The notes under the pieces were generated by a model. The model made no database searches and was not told the DNA's origin. It saw only the letters and a list, made by a program, of their open reading frames with translations. Source: Sindora glabra (Eukaryota; Streptophyta; Magnoliopsida; Fabales; Fabaceae). Taken from it: a DNA stretch of 64,000 bases. The stretch lies in the NCBI GenBank assembly GCA_020226215.1, contig CM035236.1, positions 63,266,268-63,330,267 on the forward strand, written 5' to 3'. The position numbers and the translations under genes are program-made. Shown piece after piece: positions 10,533 to 23,727 of the stretch (its first letter is position 1; every line of letters begins with the position of its first letter).

Positions 10533-12784
10533 TGTAATATCTCAAATTGAAATATAAAATTTTATAAATTTTAATGCTTATGGATAATTATGTATTTATA
10601 CAATTAATATTTAGTTTTAAATTTATTTTCTGAATTAAAGGTTCTAAAATATTAAAAATAATATCTATGATAATATTTGAAAATTATTTAGTTTTATATA
10701 TGATAATTATTGATGTGAGATTAGATTAAAATAATTTTTATAAGAAATTTCTTATAAGTTGAGAAATAAGTTAGTGAGTAGGATTGCATGGATTTATAAA
10801 AATAATTTGTTTGTAGTTGATAGAATTGTGAAAGTTTAAAAACATTATTTTTAAAATGATTTTTAAAATTTTAAAATTTATTATATTATTAAAAATGTAT
10901 AAATATTCGAATTAAGTTCGTAAATAAAATTAGTCGTATAAAAATTAGCTTTAAAATAAATTGATGGTTAAGATTGAATTAAATAGGTTTGAAAGGCTAA
11001 AACTTTATAAGAAGATGGGTTTATAGTAAGGTGAAAAGTATTATATCAATACCCTTTGCTCCCTTTTATATTTTGTCTGAAAATTTCCCTATTATTATTA
11101 CTATTTTTAACCGACTTTCTCTTCTTTAAACATATAAACTTGAGCTCCTTCTCTCTCTCAATTCTATTGCCTTCACCTCTTTGCCTTTCCTTTTTTTTCT
11201 TTTTCCTTCCTTTCCCTCTCGTTTGTTGTCTAGTGTCTTCCTCTTATTTGTGCCCTCCTTGTCTACTAAGACTATTACCATGGGAGCTTATTCTCCTTGC
11301 CAAAGAGAAGCTTGCCATTATTGATGTGCTATAATCATGATGCAAATCGGCTAGGAGGAGGAACCAGAAGTAGTGGTGTGCAAAGGGCTTGCTTAGTGTT
11401 GTTAACCTCTCGATCTTTAGCCATCATTGACTATTTAAGCTCCGTAGTGATCCACCTTAGTTTCAGTGAGCTTGGGGAATAATAGAAGTGTTGTTTTATA
11501 GTGTTGATAAAGTAGGTGGCTCATGGCATTTTCTAGTGCTAGCGAGCTACTAGTAACCCTTCTGAATAGCGGTGAGTAAGTCCATATCATAATATTTTAA
11601 TATTTATGCCAATTTGAAGCTAAATTCAAGAAAAACCATTTTTATATTTTGATAGAGATGATGATATCTCTTAAAAATGAAAATTTTAAGCTACAAAATA
11701 TTAAGATAGCAAGATTGAGGTTTGTTTATATTATCAATTTTACTGGTGCTAGTTGTTTAAGGTAAGATCAAGAAGAACCTGTTTTTAGCTGTTTGACATG
11801 TATGATGATATTTATGGATGAAAATATCAATTTTATGCTATAAGTGATCAGATGACATGAATAGAACTACTCTAGAGCATCATATTACAATATTGTCAGC
11901 AGTGCTTATATATATTTTAGAAAATGATGTTGTGAGTAAATTTAAATACATATTAATGGTTTTGAAACATAAGGATTTTATGATATAAAAATACTAAAAT
12001 AGAATAATTTAACACATAAATGGAATATTGTATTCTATTATAATGACAATTTTATGCACGGTTCAAGGAAACCCATTTTATGCATATTTGTGTCTATGAT
12101 TTTTATATTGTAAAATATCTAACTAACATGAGTAGAATTATTTTAGAATATTATATAATAATTTCAATGGTAGTTGTATATCTTAGAAGACCCATTCTTA
12201 CGAGTATTTTTAGATATGTAATGATATATAAGAAATATACAAGTTTTATGTTGTAAAATGTTGGAATGATAACAATATGGCATTTTCACAGTATGAGATT
12301 TATTATTTCAATTGTTTAATGTTCAATTCTGAAACTTTCATTTTATCATCATATTTGAATAAATGACATAACACTAATAAAATAATAAATTGAGACTCTA
12401 GAATACTAGGTTACTATGCTTAAAATACTTTTATATCATAAAAATTAATATTTGACATTCTAAGTTGATATAAGTAAATCTTTAAAATATGGTGCTTGAC
12501 TACGTAAGTTTATATTAGGAAATACAAGAAGCTGATAATAAGAAATACCATTATATTATGATTTGGAACTTGGATCTATAATACTTAGAAAGAAAAATAA
12601 GAAATATTTTCATATTTATGATATTATTATTATAGATGATGGACAAGGAGGAAATTATGAAAGAATGAATATGGATGCTTTGGAACTTCCAAGGATGGAT
12701 TAGGGTTATCAGGTGAGTATATATCTCACTATAGATTTTATCTTAATAAAAGATATGAATTATATTCTTTTGTTAATAGTATAG

Positions 12785-12789
<5 letters not shown>

Positions 12790-12818
<29 letters not shown>
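12790..12818. repeat. (TA)n microsatellite
   Basis: Uninterrupted alternating TA of nearly 30 bases. Confidence 0.9.
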
Positions 12819-12826
<8 letters not shown>

Positions 12827-13045
12827 TGGTATAAAAGTAATTAGCTATTAAGTGAATGTTAGTTGATTAGAGTGTGCAATGGAAACATAGAGGTGATGTT
12901 TCTAATTTTCAATGGATTATGATTATGTTCAATGATATCTGTATGATATGGTTGTATGCTACTATGTGCTTGGTACTTTTTAGTAATGAATTAGTGATTG
13001 TGCAATGAAATTATATAAACAACTGTCCTATGAGAATTCAACTTT

Positions 13046-13070
13046 CATATATATATATATATATATATAC
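13046..13070. repeat. (TA)n microsatellite
   Basis: Uninterrupted alternating AT/TA of about 25 bases, 250 bp from a similar run. Confidence 0.9.
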
Positions 13071-14091
13071 TAAGGATGGCATTGAAAATAGTGAATTGTG
13101 CTAGAATAATGACAATGGAAAATTCAAATTGTATTAAAGTGCTACTTTGAAAGTCAGATGGGAAAATACCTAACAAGCAACCGTGAAGGTTATAAGATAG
13201 ATTTGAGAATTGGATGGGAAATTTCTGGTGAATAGTTAAGACAGTATAGAGATGGCCTTGAATTCAAAAAGTGGCTACATATATGTTACTATAACTGAAT
13301 GTATGATATGATATTGAAAATTATCTATGTTTAGATATTGCTATTGGTGTGATCGAAATGAATTACTTGTATTTAAGTTTTAATAACTATGTATGAATAT
13401 GATGTCTACAAAAAATGAGTAGCATGTGATATGATAACAATGTAGTGTACAAGCGAATGGTTGGAAATACTATGATCTACGATATGAGATATGGGATTTA
13501 GTTGTGTGTAGGTGCATACTCAATTTAAGATTTAGTGTTGTGTAATTCAGAGATCCAAGAAAATGGGTTTGTTGTCAGTATGTAGTTTAAAACAAGTTTA
13601 GTATGTAGTTGTTATATATATAAAGCTAATCTTATGCAAAGTGGCGGTAAGTATATGCTCATTTCATTTTATTTCAATATTTTAAAGTTAAGGTTTAAGT
13701 TTTATAGCATTTATGGAGAATTAAGATCGCCTTACTAAAAGATTTGATAGTTGGTATTACAAACAACATTAAAGATAGGAATTTGTTAATTCATTTGACT
13801 TGTGAATTGTTTATCTGTGTACAAATTTGAAATTGTATTGTACTGTGTATATATTTGATGTTGTTTTATCTGAAATTGATATAAGTTTTGTATTTTAGAG
13901 TGTATGACTCTTAGGAAGTATCCAAAAATAATGGAGTTTCTATTTAATTTTTTGCAAAAATTTAGAATGATTTTTTAGTTCCCTTGGAAATGTGGAGACT
14001 TCTATTGAATAGATCAGAGGAATTAATGTTAAGACTTGTGGAAACTAATATCGGGATCCATATCAATCACGATCACAGCTGGGTCATGACA

Positions 14092-16489
14092 TTGGGGATT
14101 TTCATTTGTTGGCTCATCACACGGATAAGAAATTTATGAATATGGAAACATTGATATCTAGTAAGTTCAAGACTTTTAGAGGTTTGAATTTTTCTTTGAA
14201 ATCCATTTAATTATGAAAGTTACTGGTTGCTTGGGTTTGATTGTAGAGGCTTGCTTAATGTGAGCTCTTAAATCATTTCTCTGCTGCTCATTATGTTGAT
14301 GCTTATTTTGATTGTACAAGATACAATAATTAAGAGAATTATTGGGTTTCTATTGTATCAAATACAACTTAACTTTCCGTTCCTCAATCCCTCTGCCTGG
14401 GATCACATTTCTTCAAAGTTTCCATTCCTCATTCCTTTTGACAGAGGGTCTCATTTCTTCTTTATCAATGTTTCATGAAATGTTTTTATGCTGGGAATCA
14501 ACTTTTCACAGCCTTCTTCCTTTTTGTTGGGTGCTCTTTCCTTAGAATAATTAAAATATGAAGCATTAAACATGTTATTAGCTACTTAGTCTCGGTTGAA
14601 TTCCAGCTATCTTAAGAAACATAATTAAGTTTTCTTTCATAATAAATTAATTTTAACCAGACATCCTAATACTATTTGCTTACTAAATAATTACATGTTC
14701 AATTGATATACATTTTAAAGCTTGAACATGTGTTCCTGTAGATGGAGTCTTCCTCCCACAATTTTTTGTATTTTCATTTGTGGCTCAAGTCATTATGTTT
14801 GAGGAGTGATAATAATTAGTATGTATTGTCATTTAGTGGCTTGATCGCTTGGGGGCTTGTTCGACTTGACACTGGCCAACTAGAGCCAAAAAAGGAAACA
14901 AGTCATTGGGCATATAACTATAGACTTTTAACAAATAAATAGGCTTTTCCACTTGTTGACCTTCATGTGTGGTTTTTTTATTTGCCATGCATTTATATTG
15001 GGTTGGTTATTCAAAACTTTATCCATGTAATTCTTTTTTTTTTCCTCCTGCTGAATTCCCTTCTTTCTTATTTTTAAAATTTTCGCTAGTGTTTATCTAC
15101 TTCTAAATTTTTTTAGCTAAAAATAATGCTATTTGTTGAATGGTATTATGGGTTAATGGTCCTAACCTGTCATTAATCTTTTCTGTTGTATGTCTTTATT
15201 TCGTATAATTTTTGGATTTGTACTATAACTTGTTTTAGTTGCAAGATGATAGTACTCTGTCTGGGTAAACTTATCCAGTTTCGCCTCATGGATTAAATAG
15301 ATAAAATAGGACCTGAAATCGGATGATGCTAGGATTTTAATGCTAGCTGATCAGCAAAATTGTGGGAAACTATGTGTCTTCCTCTCTCTTTTTTTTTTAT
15401 AGGTTTAAACTCCTACTTAATTAATATCAAGAAAAGGTAGGGAAAGGCTTTTGGGCTATTGTAATTTCTGTAGTGTTAGGGTTCCAAGTAGGTAAAAGAC
15501 ATTTAGAAAACATCTAATTGGCCACTAGGATAAAGGAGAGGGTGTTGAATAGCATCTGAGCTTTTTGAATGTGAAAATGACGTCTATATAATTATGAAAT
15601 TGGGAGCACACAAACCCAATCTTCACTCAACTCACAAATGGCCTCTCCATTCTAATCCCACCAAAACCCTTTAATTTCTATCATACAATCCTCGAATCAT
15701 GTGGTGGCTTTTGAGATTCGTGATTGACCTTTCTAGGCTGGGGATAATTTTTTTTCCCAATCAAGTGGCTGGAGTTTCTATTCTTGATATCTAAGAAGAA
15801 ATGAAAATCTGAAAGACTCAATTTTGCGAGGCTAAAAAGAGAAAGAGGAGGAGGAAGCATGGCTTTTATATTCTGTTTATAAGTAAGAGATCAGAGAGGT
15901 TGTATTAAAGTGGCTTTGTGTTGTTTTTAAGTTGCAGAAGCAGCTAGGAGGCAGATATTATGCCACCAAATGAAAGGAATATAACTTGTTCGGTGCTTTC
16001 TTTTCATTTATTTTATTGTCGTGGGGTAAGATATGAGGTTGGTTAAATCATAGATTCAAGAATGGCAAGTAAAGGCAGTTGAGAATATATGGAACTTCAA
16101 GAAGATCATCTTAACTAAAAATTAAGTTGATTCTTTGTGAAAACATTTAATTTGGTCAAACTTAAAGCATTTTTTGTAGAAAATTTTTGAATATCTCAAT
16201 AACGAGGACATCTAAAATTTTGAAGTAATTTTGTATGTCCTATTTCTTGTGAATCTAATCTTTTGATAGCTTATTATGCCATGATATGTGGCATATCCTA
16301 ATTTTATACATCCGATCTTGTGATAGTTTATTATGGATCTCATCTATGTGGTAAGTGCAGTGGTTTTAATTTTGAAATAATAAAAAAATAATTTTTGTAT
16401 CAGTTTCAAAAATACTATATGTAATTTGTTGTTATTAATAATATTGCTATTTTTTGTTTAATTTATGTAACCTGAATTTCTTTATTTGA
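14092..16489. other. Unassigned DNA, intron-like composition
   Basis: T-rich, intron-like sequence with no transposon end recognised. Short stretches such as 14380-14480 read open for 60-odd codons in two plus-strand frames but look like chance. Together with 16490-19198 this is the best candidate for ancestral single-copy DNA in the window. Confidence 0.4.
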
Positions 16490-16860
16490 TGCCACATTCA
16501 CGATGCAACAAAGGCTTCCGATGGCATACTCCGCCCAACTTTGGATGATAAAACAAATTTTCATGAAGTAATAGCATTTCTTGCAGTAATATCCTACAGT
16601 TATCTCTAATCAGAGCCAAGTGCGGAGGACTGACAATGTTTTCTTTTGGTCTTGTCCTAAAGATTGCAGCTCCATAGCAATCTCTGCACTTAGGCTATCA
16701 TCGGCTTCAAAGGTACAGGAACTAGCCAAAGAAGAGTTGCAATCACTGATGGGTAGTAGAGTTCTAAGAACCAAGGCCATAGAACTAGCAACTGGAGTAT
16801 AAAAGAACTTGCTACTGATCAATTAGGTCTCATGGTGGATGTATGAAAGAACTTTCAAAG
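16490..16860 (+). pseudogene. Possible decayed host exon(s), unrecognised
   Basis: Locally higher G+C and protein-like text. One plus-strand frame from about 16502 reads DATKASDGILRPTLDDKTNF before a stop near 16608. A second plus frame (16620-16802) contains VQELAKEELQSLMGSR and ATG-like repeats of codon use seen in real exons. A third, overlapping minus-strand frame (16822-16610) includes SAEIAMELQSLGQDQKK. These cannot all be real, and none matches a family I recognise. It may be a frameshifted remnant of a host exon. The coding strand is undecided; plus is slightly favoured because the two plus-strand pieces are in sequence. Confidence 0.25.
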
Positions 16861-19198
16861 TTGGCACGGACTGATTAGTCCTAATTCACATTTTTATTTA
16901 TAGTGTAGTGGTTTTTGTGTGTAAACATCTATTGTCAATAATTTTCGCAAATCAAATTATTGATGACATGTTGGTATAAGTTACCTCATTTTAGTAATTT
17001 ATATATGCACATGAATATTTTGAATTGCAACTTCTATTTTCTACTTTAACGCTGAGGATTTGTGTGAGATTTAAGCATTTCAAATCTTATGTCTTGCTCT
17101 GAAGTGATGAACTAATTATATTGTTAGGACAAAAAAGTTAGATAATATCACCTTTTGAATTTTGACAATTTAATTTGGTAAATCATGCTTGAGTTAGACT
17201 TAATATTTATATAGTAGTTTCTAGCTTCTAAGTGTCTCCTTGTAAACTAAGAATTAACTTCTCCCATAAACAAGATGATATTTTGTGTAATTCAATTTGT
17301 ATTTTTAGCCTATTAATTAGACCCTAAATGTTGGACCACACAATGCACTTTGGACATTCATAAATATGCAAAACACAACTTAACGTTGAAATAAGCAATC
17401 CTCATATTGCATTTATAAAATGTAAAAAACTATATTTTGTGGTACAACTAAGGGGGAAAATAAGCACATTTACTTGTAAGCATAGACATTCTACTTCCTG
17501 ATCTGATCTCAAAAACTAGGGTGTAAAATCCAAGTATATTTTCTATTTGGAAGTACCGAAATGTCTCATAATTCTTGTAAACTTGATTCTTCAAATGAGG
17601 ATAGCCTTGGTACAAGTAGTCAGATAGGTTAAAAACAAGGATTTCTCTATTAACCTTGGGCTGAGACTTGCTCTCAAAATTCTCTATAACTTCAGTCTCT
17701 TCCTTGAATCTTTCTCTCATTCACTTAATATTTCTCCATAGTTTATAAGACTTCAGCTTACTGATGAAATGCCAAGATTTAAAACTTGAACTATTTGAAT
17801 TGCTAGTAATATTGCTTAATTTATATGAAATTCTTTTGCACTTGGAGCAAAAATTCTTCAATCTCTCCAAATCAAATGCTTTCCTCTTTTTGCTGTCCCA
17901 TTAACAAATATGTGTCTACAGAAAAGAAATAGGTCCTTGCTCATTCTTTTGCATTGGTACTATTGAAATTGTGTCATTAACAAGCAAACTTTCCCATAAA
18001 ATTACTACTCCTTGATGTGAATTTGGTGCAACACTCAAGAATAAGATGAGGACTGTATAAGACAAAAATGACATAAGATTTCAATAGTACAATTTTTAAG
18101 ATTTCTCAGATTTTTCTATCTAAATAAAGTATACATGATCAGTCTATAGTTTAAAGCTTCCTAATCAGGTGTAGTGAATTAATGTCTCAATGAGATTTAA
18201 AATAAGTGTAACACATATTGCTCTTGAGGAAGCAAATCTTTAAAAAGCATGTCTGAGTATGGCTCAGTATAACTCTAAAATGAAACAAATTTATGTTTGC
18301 ATTAATAGAGGAAGACACGTGCTAATAGGATGTGAATGTCAATATAGAAGGTTAGGAGCAAAGGTATATACTTGGATTTGTCCTTTTAGAGTTCTACTAT
18401 TTTAACAAGCATTGAGATGTGACAGACATAAGAACTAATTTATTATCAATACCAAGTACAAAGTACTTAGGACAAAAAAATCATAACAAGGATTATTACA
18501 GTTTTTGCATTGTTGAGCCTTAAACTAGCAAATAAATAATTACCTAAAACAAACCATTATCAAGTCTCAGAATGCATTAACTATGTTTGGCTAAAGAAAT
18601 CACATTGGCTATATTGCACACTGATCTATTAAAAGCAATGTAATCAAATTGGTAAAAATTGTGAATTTTGTGATGCTAACTACACATTTTATATCTACCT
18701 GGAAGACCTTCTTGTGTGTATGCGTGTTCTTCTATGCGGAGGTAAGGCTTATGTTAATGGTTATCATAGGAAATAATAGTCACACAAAAGCACTTTGTTT
18801 AAATGCTTAATCTACCAGCAAATCAAAATGACTTGGGAGCATAACAACTTATAAAGACTCTCTACACTCTGAAGCATAAATGCGCATAACAATTGACATA
18901 CTACTTATGTAATTTACCGTGTCTTCAGGAAAGAGTTAATTCAACTTTACCGAAGAAGGTTGATCCTTTTTATAAATCTTAAATTTATTTCATAAAGCAA
19001 GCAAACTTTTAATTTCGAAAACTCTAGTGAATTATGCTTTGATTAAAAAAAATTGAAATCCTAAGACCTCTGATAAAATGCAAATGAAACACAGTTAACG
19101 AAAATTAGTTCTCAGACAATAACAAAATCCCTTAAAATCAATCAAAGGATTCGAAGCATGAAACTGTACACAACTCAGAACAACGGTGATGAAACATG
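16861..19198. other. Unassigned DNA up to the copia insertion
   Basis: No recognisable element or gene. A 90-codon minus-strand frame at 17448-17720 has no family resemblance and an ordinary AT-rich composition. Removing the copia element joins 19198 to 26494. Confidence 0.4.
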
Positions 19199-19679
19199 TG
19201 TTGTATTTAAAAATAAAATAATTAATTTTATTAGAAATATTATATGGATTAGCATTAATCAATTATTGGAATATTTATTTAAGTAATTAATTTTGTATTT
19301 TAACATTAAGCATAGAACAAATTGGGCCCTGATTTAATGTGTATGATTCATGATAGGTTGGATCATGCATAAGCCCATATGGGTAGAGGTCCCAACTTAC
19401 AGCCCTTTAGTGGTCAGTAGTTTCCTATCACAAGTCTGACCTTAAATAGAGAGATCAGGGTTACTATTTGAACACACAGAAAAAATAAGGATTCTCATTC
19501 TTCTAAATTTTTCTCTCCCTTTTCTCTCTATCTTGATAACCTAAGGGGCGAAGTAGGTCGTAATTCTACTCATCATCATTCAAATCAGTTATGGCCTCAT
19601 CAAATTATGCTCCAGGTACGTTCATAATTTTATTATGATTAATTTCATTTTTTTATGATTTTAATTCATACTTCCAACA
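19199..19679 (+). repeat. 5' LTR of copia element
   Basis: 481 bp, TGTTGTATTT to TTCCAACA, matched by the 3' LTR of identical length. ACATG precedes it. A weak TATA-like AAATAGAGAG lies near 19444. Confidence 0.95.
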
Positions 19680-19681
19680 AT

Positions 19682-19693
19682 TGGTATCAGAGC
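19682..19693 (+). promoter_or_regulatory. Primer-binding site (initiator tRNA-Met)
   Basis: TGGTATCAGAGC begins two bases after the 5' LTR. It is the standard copia primer-binding site, complementary to the 3' end of plant initiator methionine tRNA. Confidence 0.93.
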
Positions 19694-21227
19694 ATTTTAA
19701 TGTATGAATTTATGATTATGTGCAATCTGATTATCTTGACAGATTCATAAAATTTCTAATTTTTTTCTCTCTTTTTCGTACATGAAAATTCTAGAACTAA
19801 GGTTTTTAATTTTGAAACAATTGGATCTATTTTTTCTTTCAATTAAATATTGGATCTTGATTTCATATGCATGAGGAATATTACTCCATTATTTGATTGT
19901 ATTGAAAATTTGTAAATGTTGCTGATTAAAGTTTGAATTTTTTTTCCAAGAAAAACTTATGACCTTTGATTACATAATTTTAGAACAATTTTCTTCCGAT
20001 TAATGCATGAATCTGTGTTGACAAATAGGATAGATGAATTTTGGGGCATTAGAACAACCCTAGAAAAACCCCCCGATCAAAGGTTCTGGTCACAACTCAC
20101 AAGGCCTAAATAATTAGATTAGTTTGAGATTTAAAAAAAAAAAGCGCAGCTAGGGAAAAACCTGCAAGCCGTAGGGTGAGCTGTAGTCAACAGCGACGCA
20201 CCATGGCCACTGACATTAGACTGTTCTCAACTACGGGGTAGGTCTATCACTGGATACTTTTCGGGATCAGTGTGCATTGAAGGACGACACGTGGTGTGGT
20301 ACGGAACATTGATACACCAATGATAGAGCATGTGAATTCAAATCTTTTTTTGGTGGAGCATTTTGTTATAAAGTCCAACCAATAACCAATTGCGGGGCCC
20401 GCAATGGATTTTGTACAAGGATCTTAGTATTCTAGCCCATGAGGAGGTTGCTCCTGAGCAAAACGCACAGGGCTTAAACAAGACAAAACCAGGATTACGT
20501 GATTGTGTGGTTTATGGTTTTGTGATGTTTTTCGACCACTTTAGCTATGGACAACATCAAGTTTTGGCCCATTTACTTTAAAATTTAATTTCCCATCTAT
20601 TTATTATTTTTCCAAAAATTTTTTTATGTATGGCCAATATATATTTATTTTTGAATTTTATATGATTTATATTGTGTGAAAATATACTTGTGGAATTTTT
20701 TCCTGAAAAAAAAAATCATGGACATTCTTCACATTTTTTTCTGGATTTGGTGAGAAGTCACTTTCTCTGGTTGTAAACATAGCAATATTAGACTAATTTT
20801 GAGTCCTTAATTATGTAATTTTATGCATATAAAGACACCTAAAGCCATTTATTTCACACCAGTGATAGATTATGGATATAATAAGACTGTTTTACATAAA
20901 ATATTGTCCTTTTAGGATATCTAGGAGCATATTGCATTGATGATGGATACATCCTATTGGTGTGACATTGTTAATATAATTTTAGAGTTTAAACTCCTTA
21001 GAATAGGCATGTAGCAATTATAATATTTCAATATTTCTTATACCCTATCAGTATGGTTATATTGATTACATTTTTATGTAGACTCTTATATAAGCCAAAT
21101 CATATGGTACATGTAATTTTGATACCACTTTGTTTTATAGTTATTTGGCTGATTTGTTTAATTGGGAATCTTGTGTTGTAATTATGTTGTGCACGTATAA
21201 TTAATAATTTCCCAATCCTGTTGCATC
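19694..21227 (+). other. Long untranslated leader of copia element
   Basis: About 1.5 kb between the primer-binding site and gag with no sustained reading frame. A G+C-richer patch at 20150-20330 and a 63-codon open stretch at 20390-20581 show no family resemblance. The leader is long for a copia element, so it may contain an unrecognised insertion. Confidence 0.5.
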
Positions 21228-22065
21228 AGTCTCGGCCTTTCAACAACTATCTGTGGTGAGGACTCTTAATGGAACAAACTATGATGAATGGAGAGTCCTT
21301 GAACATGTACCTGGCAATCTCTAAGGAGGATTTGGCTCTTAGAGAACCAAAGCCGGTTGATCTCTTACCCGAGCTAGTGTAGTAGATAAGACCTATTATA
21401 AATAATGGTATGAATCGAACCGGATTTGTTTGGCAGTGATTAAGTTCACTATTGAGAAGGGAATTAGAGAGAGTATCCTAGATAAGGACACTGCTATGGA
21501 GTATATGAAAGCTGTTGGTGAAAAATTCAAGAAGCTTGATAAGACTCAAAAAGTCTACTATCTCTCCATGCTTGATAACACTTGTTATGATGGAATTTTA
21601 GGTGTTAGAGAACACATAATGAAAATGATTCATTACTTCAATAAGCTGAGATCATACGGTGTTGATTTAGGAGAGAGTACTTCGGTCTACAGAGTCCTTC
21701 AGTCATTGCCAACTGAATATAATTACCTGAGAACCTCCTATAATTCACAAGAGGGAGAGTGGACAATAGACCAAATGATTTCTATAGTAACTCAAGAGGA
21801 GGAGACTATAAAAAGTAATCCACAACCACATTTTATCAACTACTTGTCTCAAGACTCCTACAATAAGTCAGGAAAGAAATCAGAGACACATATATCTGGA
21901 AAGCCTGAGTTCAAGAAAAGTGGTGATAAGGGCAAGGGACAACAAAATAAATTTAAAGGCAAGTGCAATTATTGCAAGATCCCTAAACACAAAAAGTCTC
22001 AATGTTATAAGTTAAAGAATAAGCGTGAGCAAGAAGGGGCTCAAAAACAGGCAGATCCCAAGTGA
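21228..22065 (+). pseudogene. gag: Copia gag (UBN2-type capsid plus CCHC zinc knuckle), degenerate
   Basis: Gag forms the virus-like particle and binds element RNA. The amino end (from about 21230) keeps the copia signature LNGTNYDEW but then has in-frame stops. From 21430 a 211-codon stretch stays open, including the helical capsid region (EHIMKMIHYFNKL, SLPTEYNYLRTSYNS, WTIDQMISIVTQEEE). A lysine-rich linker follows, and then an intact CX2CX4HX4C knuckle reading CNYCKIPKHKKSQC near the carboxyl end. The open part has no ATG in its natural frame at 21430, so this is a decayed gene rather than one that starts there. Protease and integrase should follow, but only scraps remain. Confidence 0.85.
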
Positions 22066-22369
22066 GATGGAAGAGACTGTATTGGGAGTAGTAGGAAGTA
22101 GAATAAAATTAATTACATAGGATCATATTTTTCTTTATGTTTATCTTCTGAATACTTTTAATTTGAATTATGTCATTTATGCACCTTTTTCAAATTTAAT
22201 TTCCAGTTCTATTTCAATAATTGTAGTTATTCCTTTTGATAAAGAAAATTTATTATGATTTTACTATTTTAGTATGCCACCTTACAAAATGATCCATATC
22301 TTTTGAATTTGAAAGATTTTCCTGTTGTATCTTCTAATATTCCCATTAATGTTATGATTAGGCATAAAC
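22066..22369 (+). pseudogene. Copia pol remnant, protease side of the nested LTR
   Basis: Frameshifted and AT-drifted coding scraps between gag and the nested solo LTR. The last codons (near HKL) are continued after the LTR at 24066, showing that the reading region was continuous before the LTR inserted. Confidence 0.5.
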
Positions 22370-23376
22370 TGTTGGTGTGTGTCCTAGAACCAATCATATA
22401 GATGATTGAAGTTATACACAATGTATTATATTTTATTTTAGGTAATTTAATTATTATATTTTGTTTTTTATAATTTGATTATTATTATGCGCAATTTATA
22501 ACTTAATATAATAATTATCCTTGGAATAGCTTCGCTATTCTTAAAATGCCCCTAGTCAAGTATTATTATGAAAAGGATAGTAATAATACATCGAGGCTAG
22601 CATGTATAGTGACTGATGATTACAAATCATGGATATATGATATCAAGTCAATACATGAGTACATTGCTAGTGAACAATGTACTGGACTGACCCACTATGA
22701 GAATATAGCATGGATGAACGTGTCATAAGTTATTCTCATATGATCACAAATACACATGAACCTTTGACCTGAAGTCACTACGGTTCCCTACATGAGGAAT
22801 TACTCACTTTAATATTTTCCTATGTCACCTTTAATTAGGATGACAAGTAGGGCATTGATTGGGTGTGTCATAAATCATGCAGAGGGAAGTGAGTGATGTA
22901 GATGGGATTTTGTTACTCTTGTATAAAAGAGAAATATCCTTGGGCCCCTTGATTGAGTGAGACTTAGAAATGCATGGCCATGCTCAATTGAATTAATATG
23001 TGATATTAATTATTTATTTTAAGTATACTCAATATCAAGAAATATAAATTGAACATTGACGAGGATGACACATTCCATGCCTCTAGTTCAATTTGGATAT
23101 AATTACAAAAGGGTTATGATGTAAAACGTTGATCATGTATTAGGTGGATGTCGAATCACAGACATTCTTACTACTTGAGTGGCAGTAATGTATTGCTAGA
23201 TACCGCTTATTGTCTATGGCTCAATAAATGAGTTATTGTCAACGTAGTAAGAACTTACAGGGTCACACAAAAGGAGTAAGAATAAGACAATAATTAATTA
23301 GACTTTAATTATATTAATATCCAATCAATTGGACTTATTTTCGTGCATATATATTATTAAGAATAATAAATTCACG

Positions 23377-23429
<53 letters not shown>
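23377..23429. repeat. (TA)n microsatellite in nested LTR
   Basis: About 26 TA units without interruption, followed by a family of TATTATGAGATAAT-like repeats to about 23590. The longest simple repeat in the window. Confidence 0.92.
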
Positions 23430-23431
<2 letters not shown>

Positions 23432-23715
23432 GAGATATTATTTGATATTAAAGTAATATCAAATAATTATCTTATCAGATATTAGATAAATATATTATGA
23501 GATAATATTATTTTGATATTTGATAACTATATGCAATTATCTAATATTAAGATATTTATATTATGAGATAATATCATTATCTAATATTAGATAATTAATA
23601 AATAAGTCCTATCTCTCCCCATTATCTCTAGGATAAGGATAAGATGAGTTGTTAAGTGTGATTAGGATTTTGGAAGCATTATCCTAGTTGGACTAGGATT
23701 ATGGCTTGCCTAAGC

Positions 23716-23727
23716 TCTATAAAAAGG
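23716..23727 (+). promoter_or_regulatory. TATA box of nested LTR
   Basis: CTCTATAAAAAG about 350 bp before the LTR end, in the expected U3/R position for a long copia LTR on the plus strand. Confidence 0.5.

Larger units (their letters stand above)
10533..14091 (+). mobile_element. Probable Ty3-gypsy (Tekay-like) LTR, about 3.56 kb, no TSD seen
   Basis: It starts TGTAATATCTC and ends CACGATCACAGC, GGGTCATGACA, the same kind of ends as the well-bounded LTR at 60507-63326 (TGTAATATCCC, GTCGTGACA). Internally, a CT-rich leader (11060-11280) is followed by a GGTGAGTA splice-donor-like site near 11570, matching AGGTGAGTAGC at about 61381 in the other LTR. The five bases on each side (CTATA and TTGGG) do not match, and neither a primer-binding site nor a polypurine tract adjoins. 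It may be a solo LTR with a lost or rearranged flank, or the ends may be slightly misplaced. Confidence 0.5.

Noticed and set aside
11056..11482. 92-codon and 61-codon frames, the first resembling a hydrophobic peptide
   Set aside because: They follow from a long CT-rich tract within a probable LTR leader; Leu/Phe/Ser runs are a low-complexity artefact.
17448..17720. 90-codon minus-strand frame
   Set aside because: No recognisable family, no nearby exons or splice sites in order, composition like surrounding DNA. Not strong enough to call.
22546..22728. 60-codon frame
   Set aside because: Internal sequence of the nested solo LTR.
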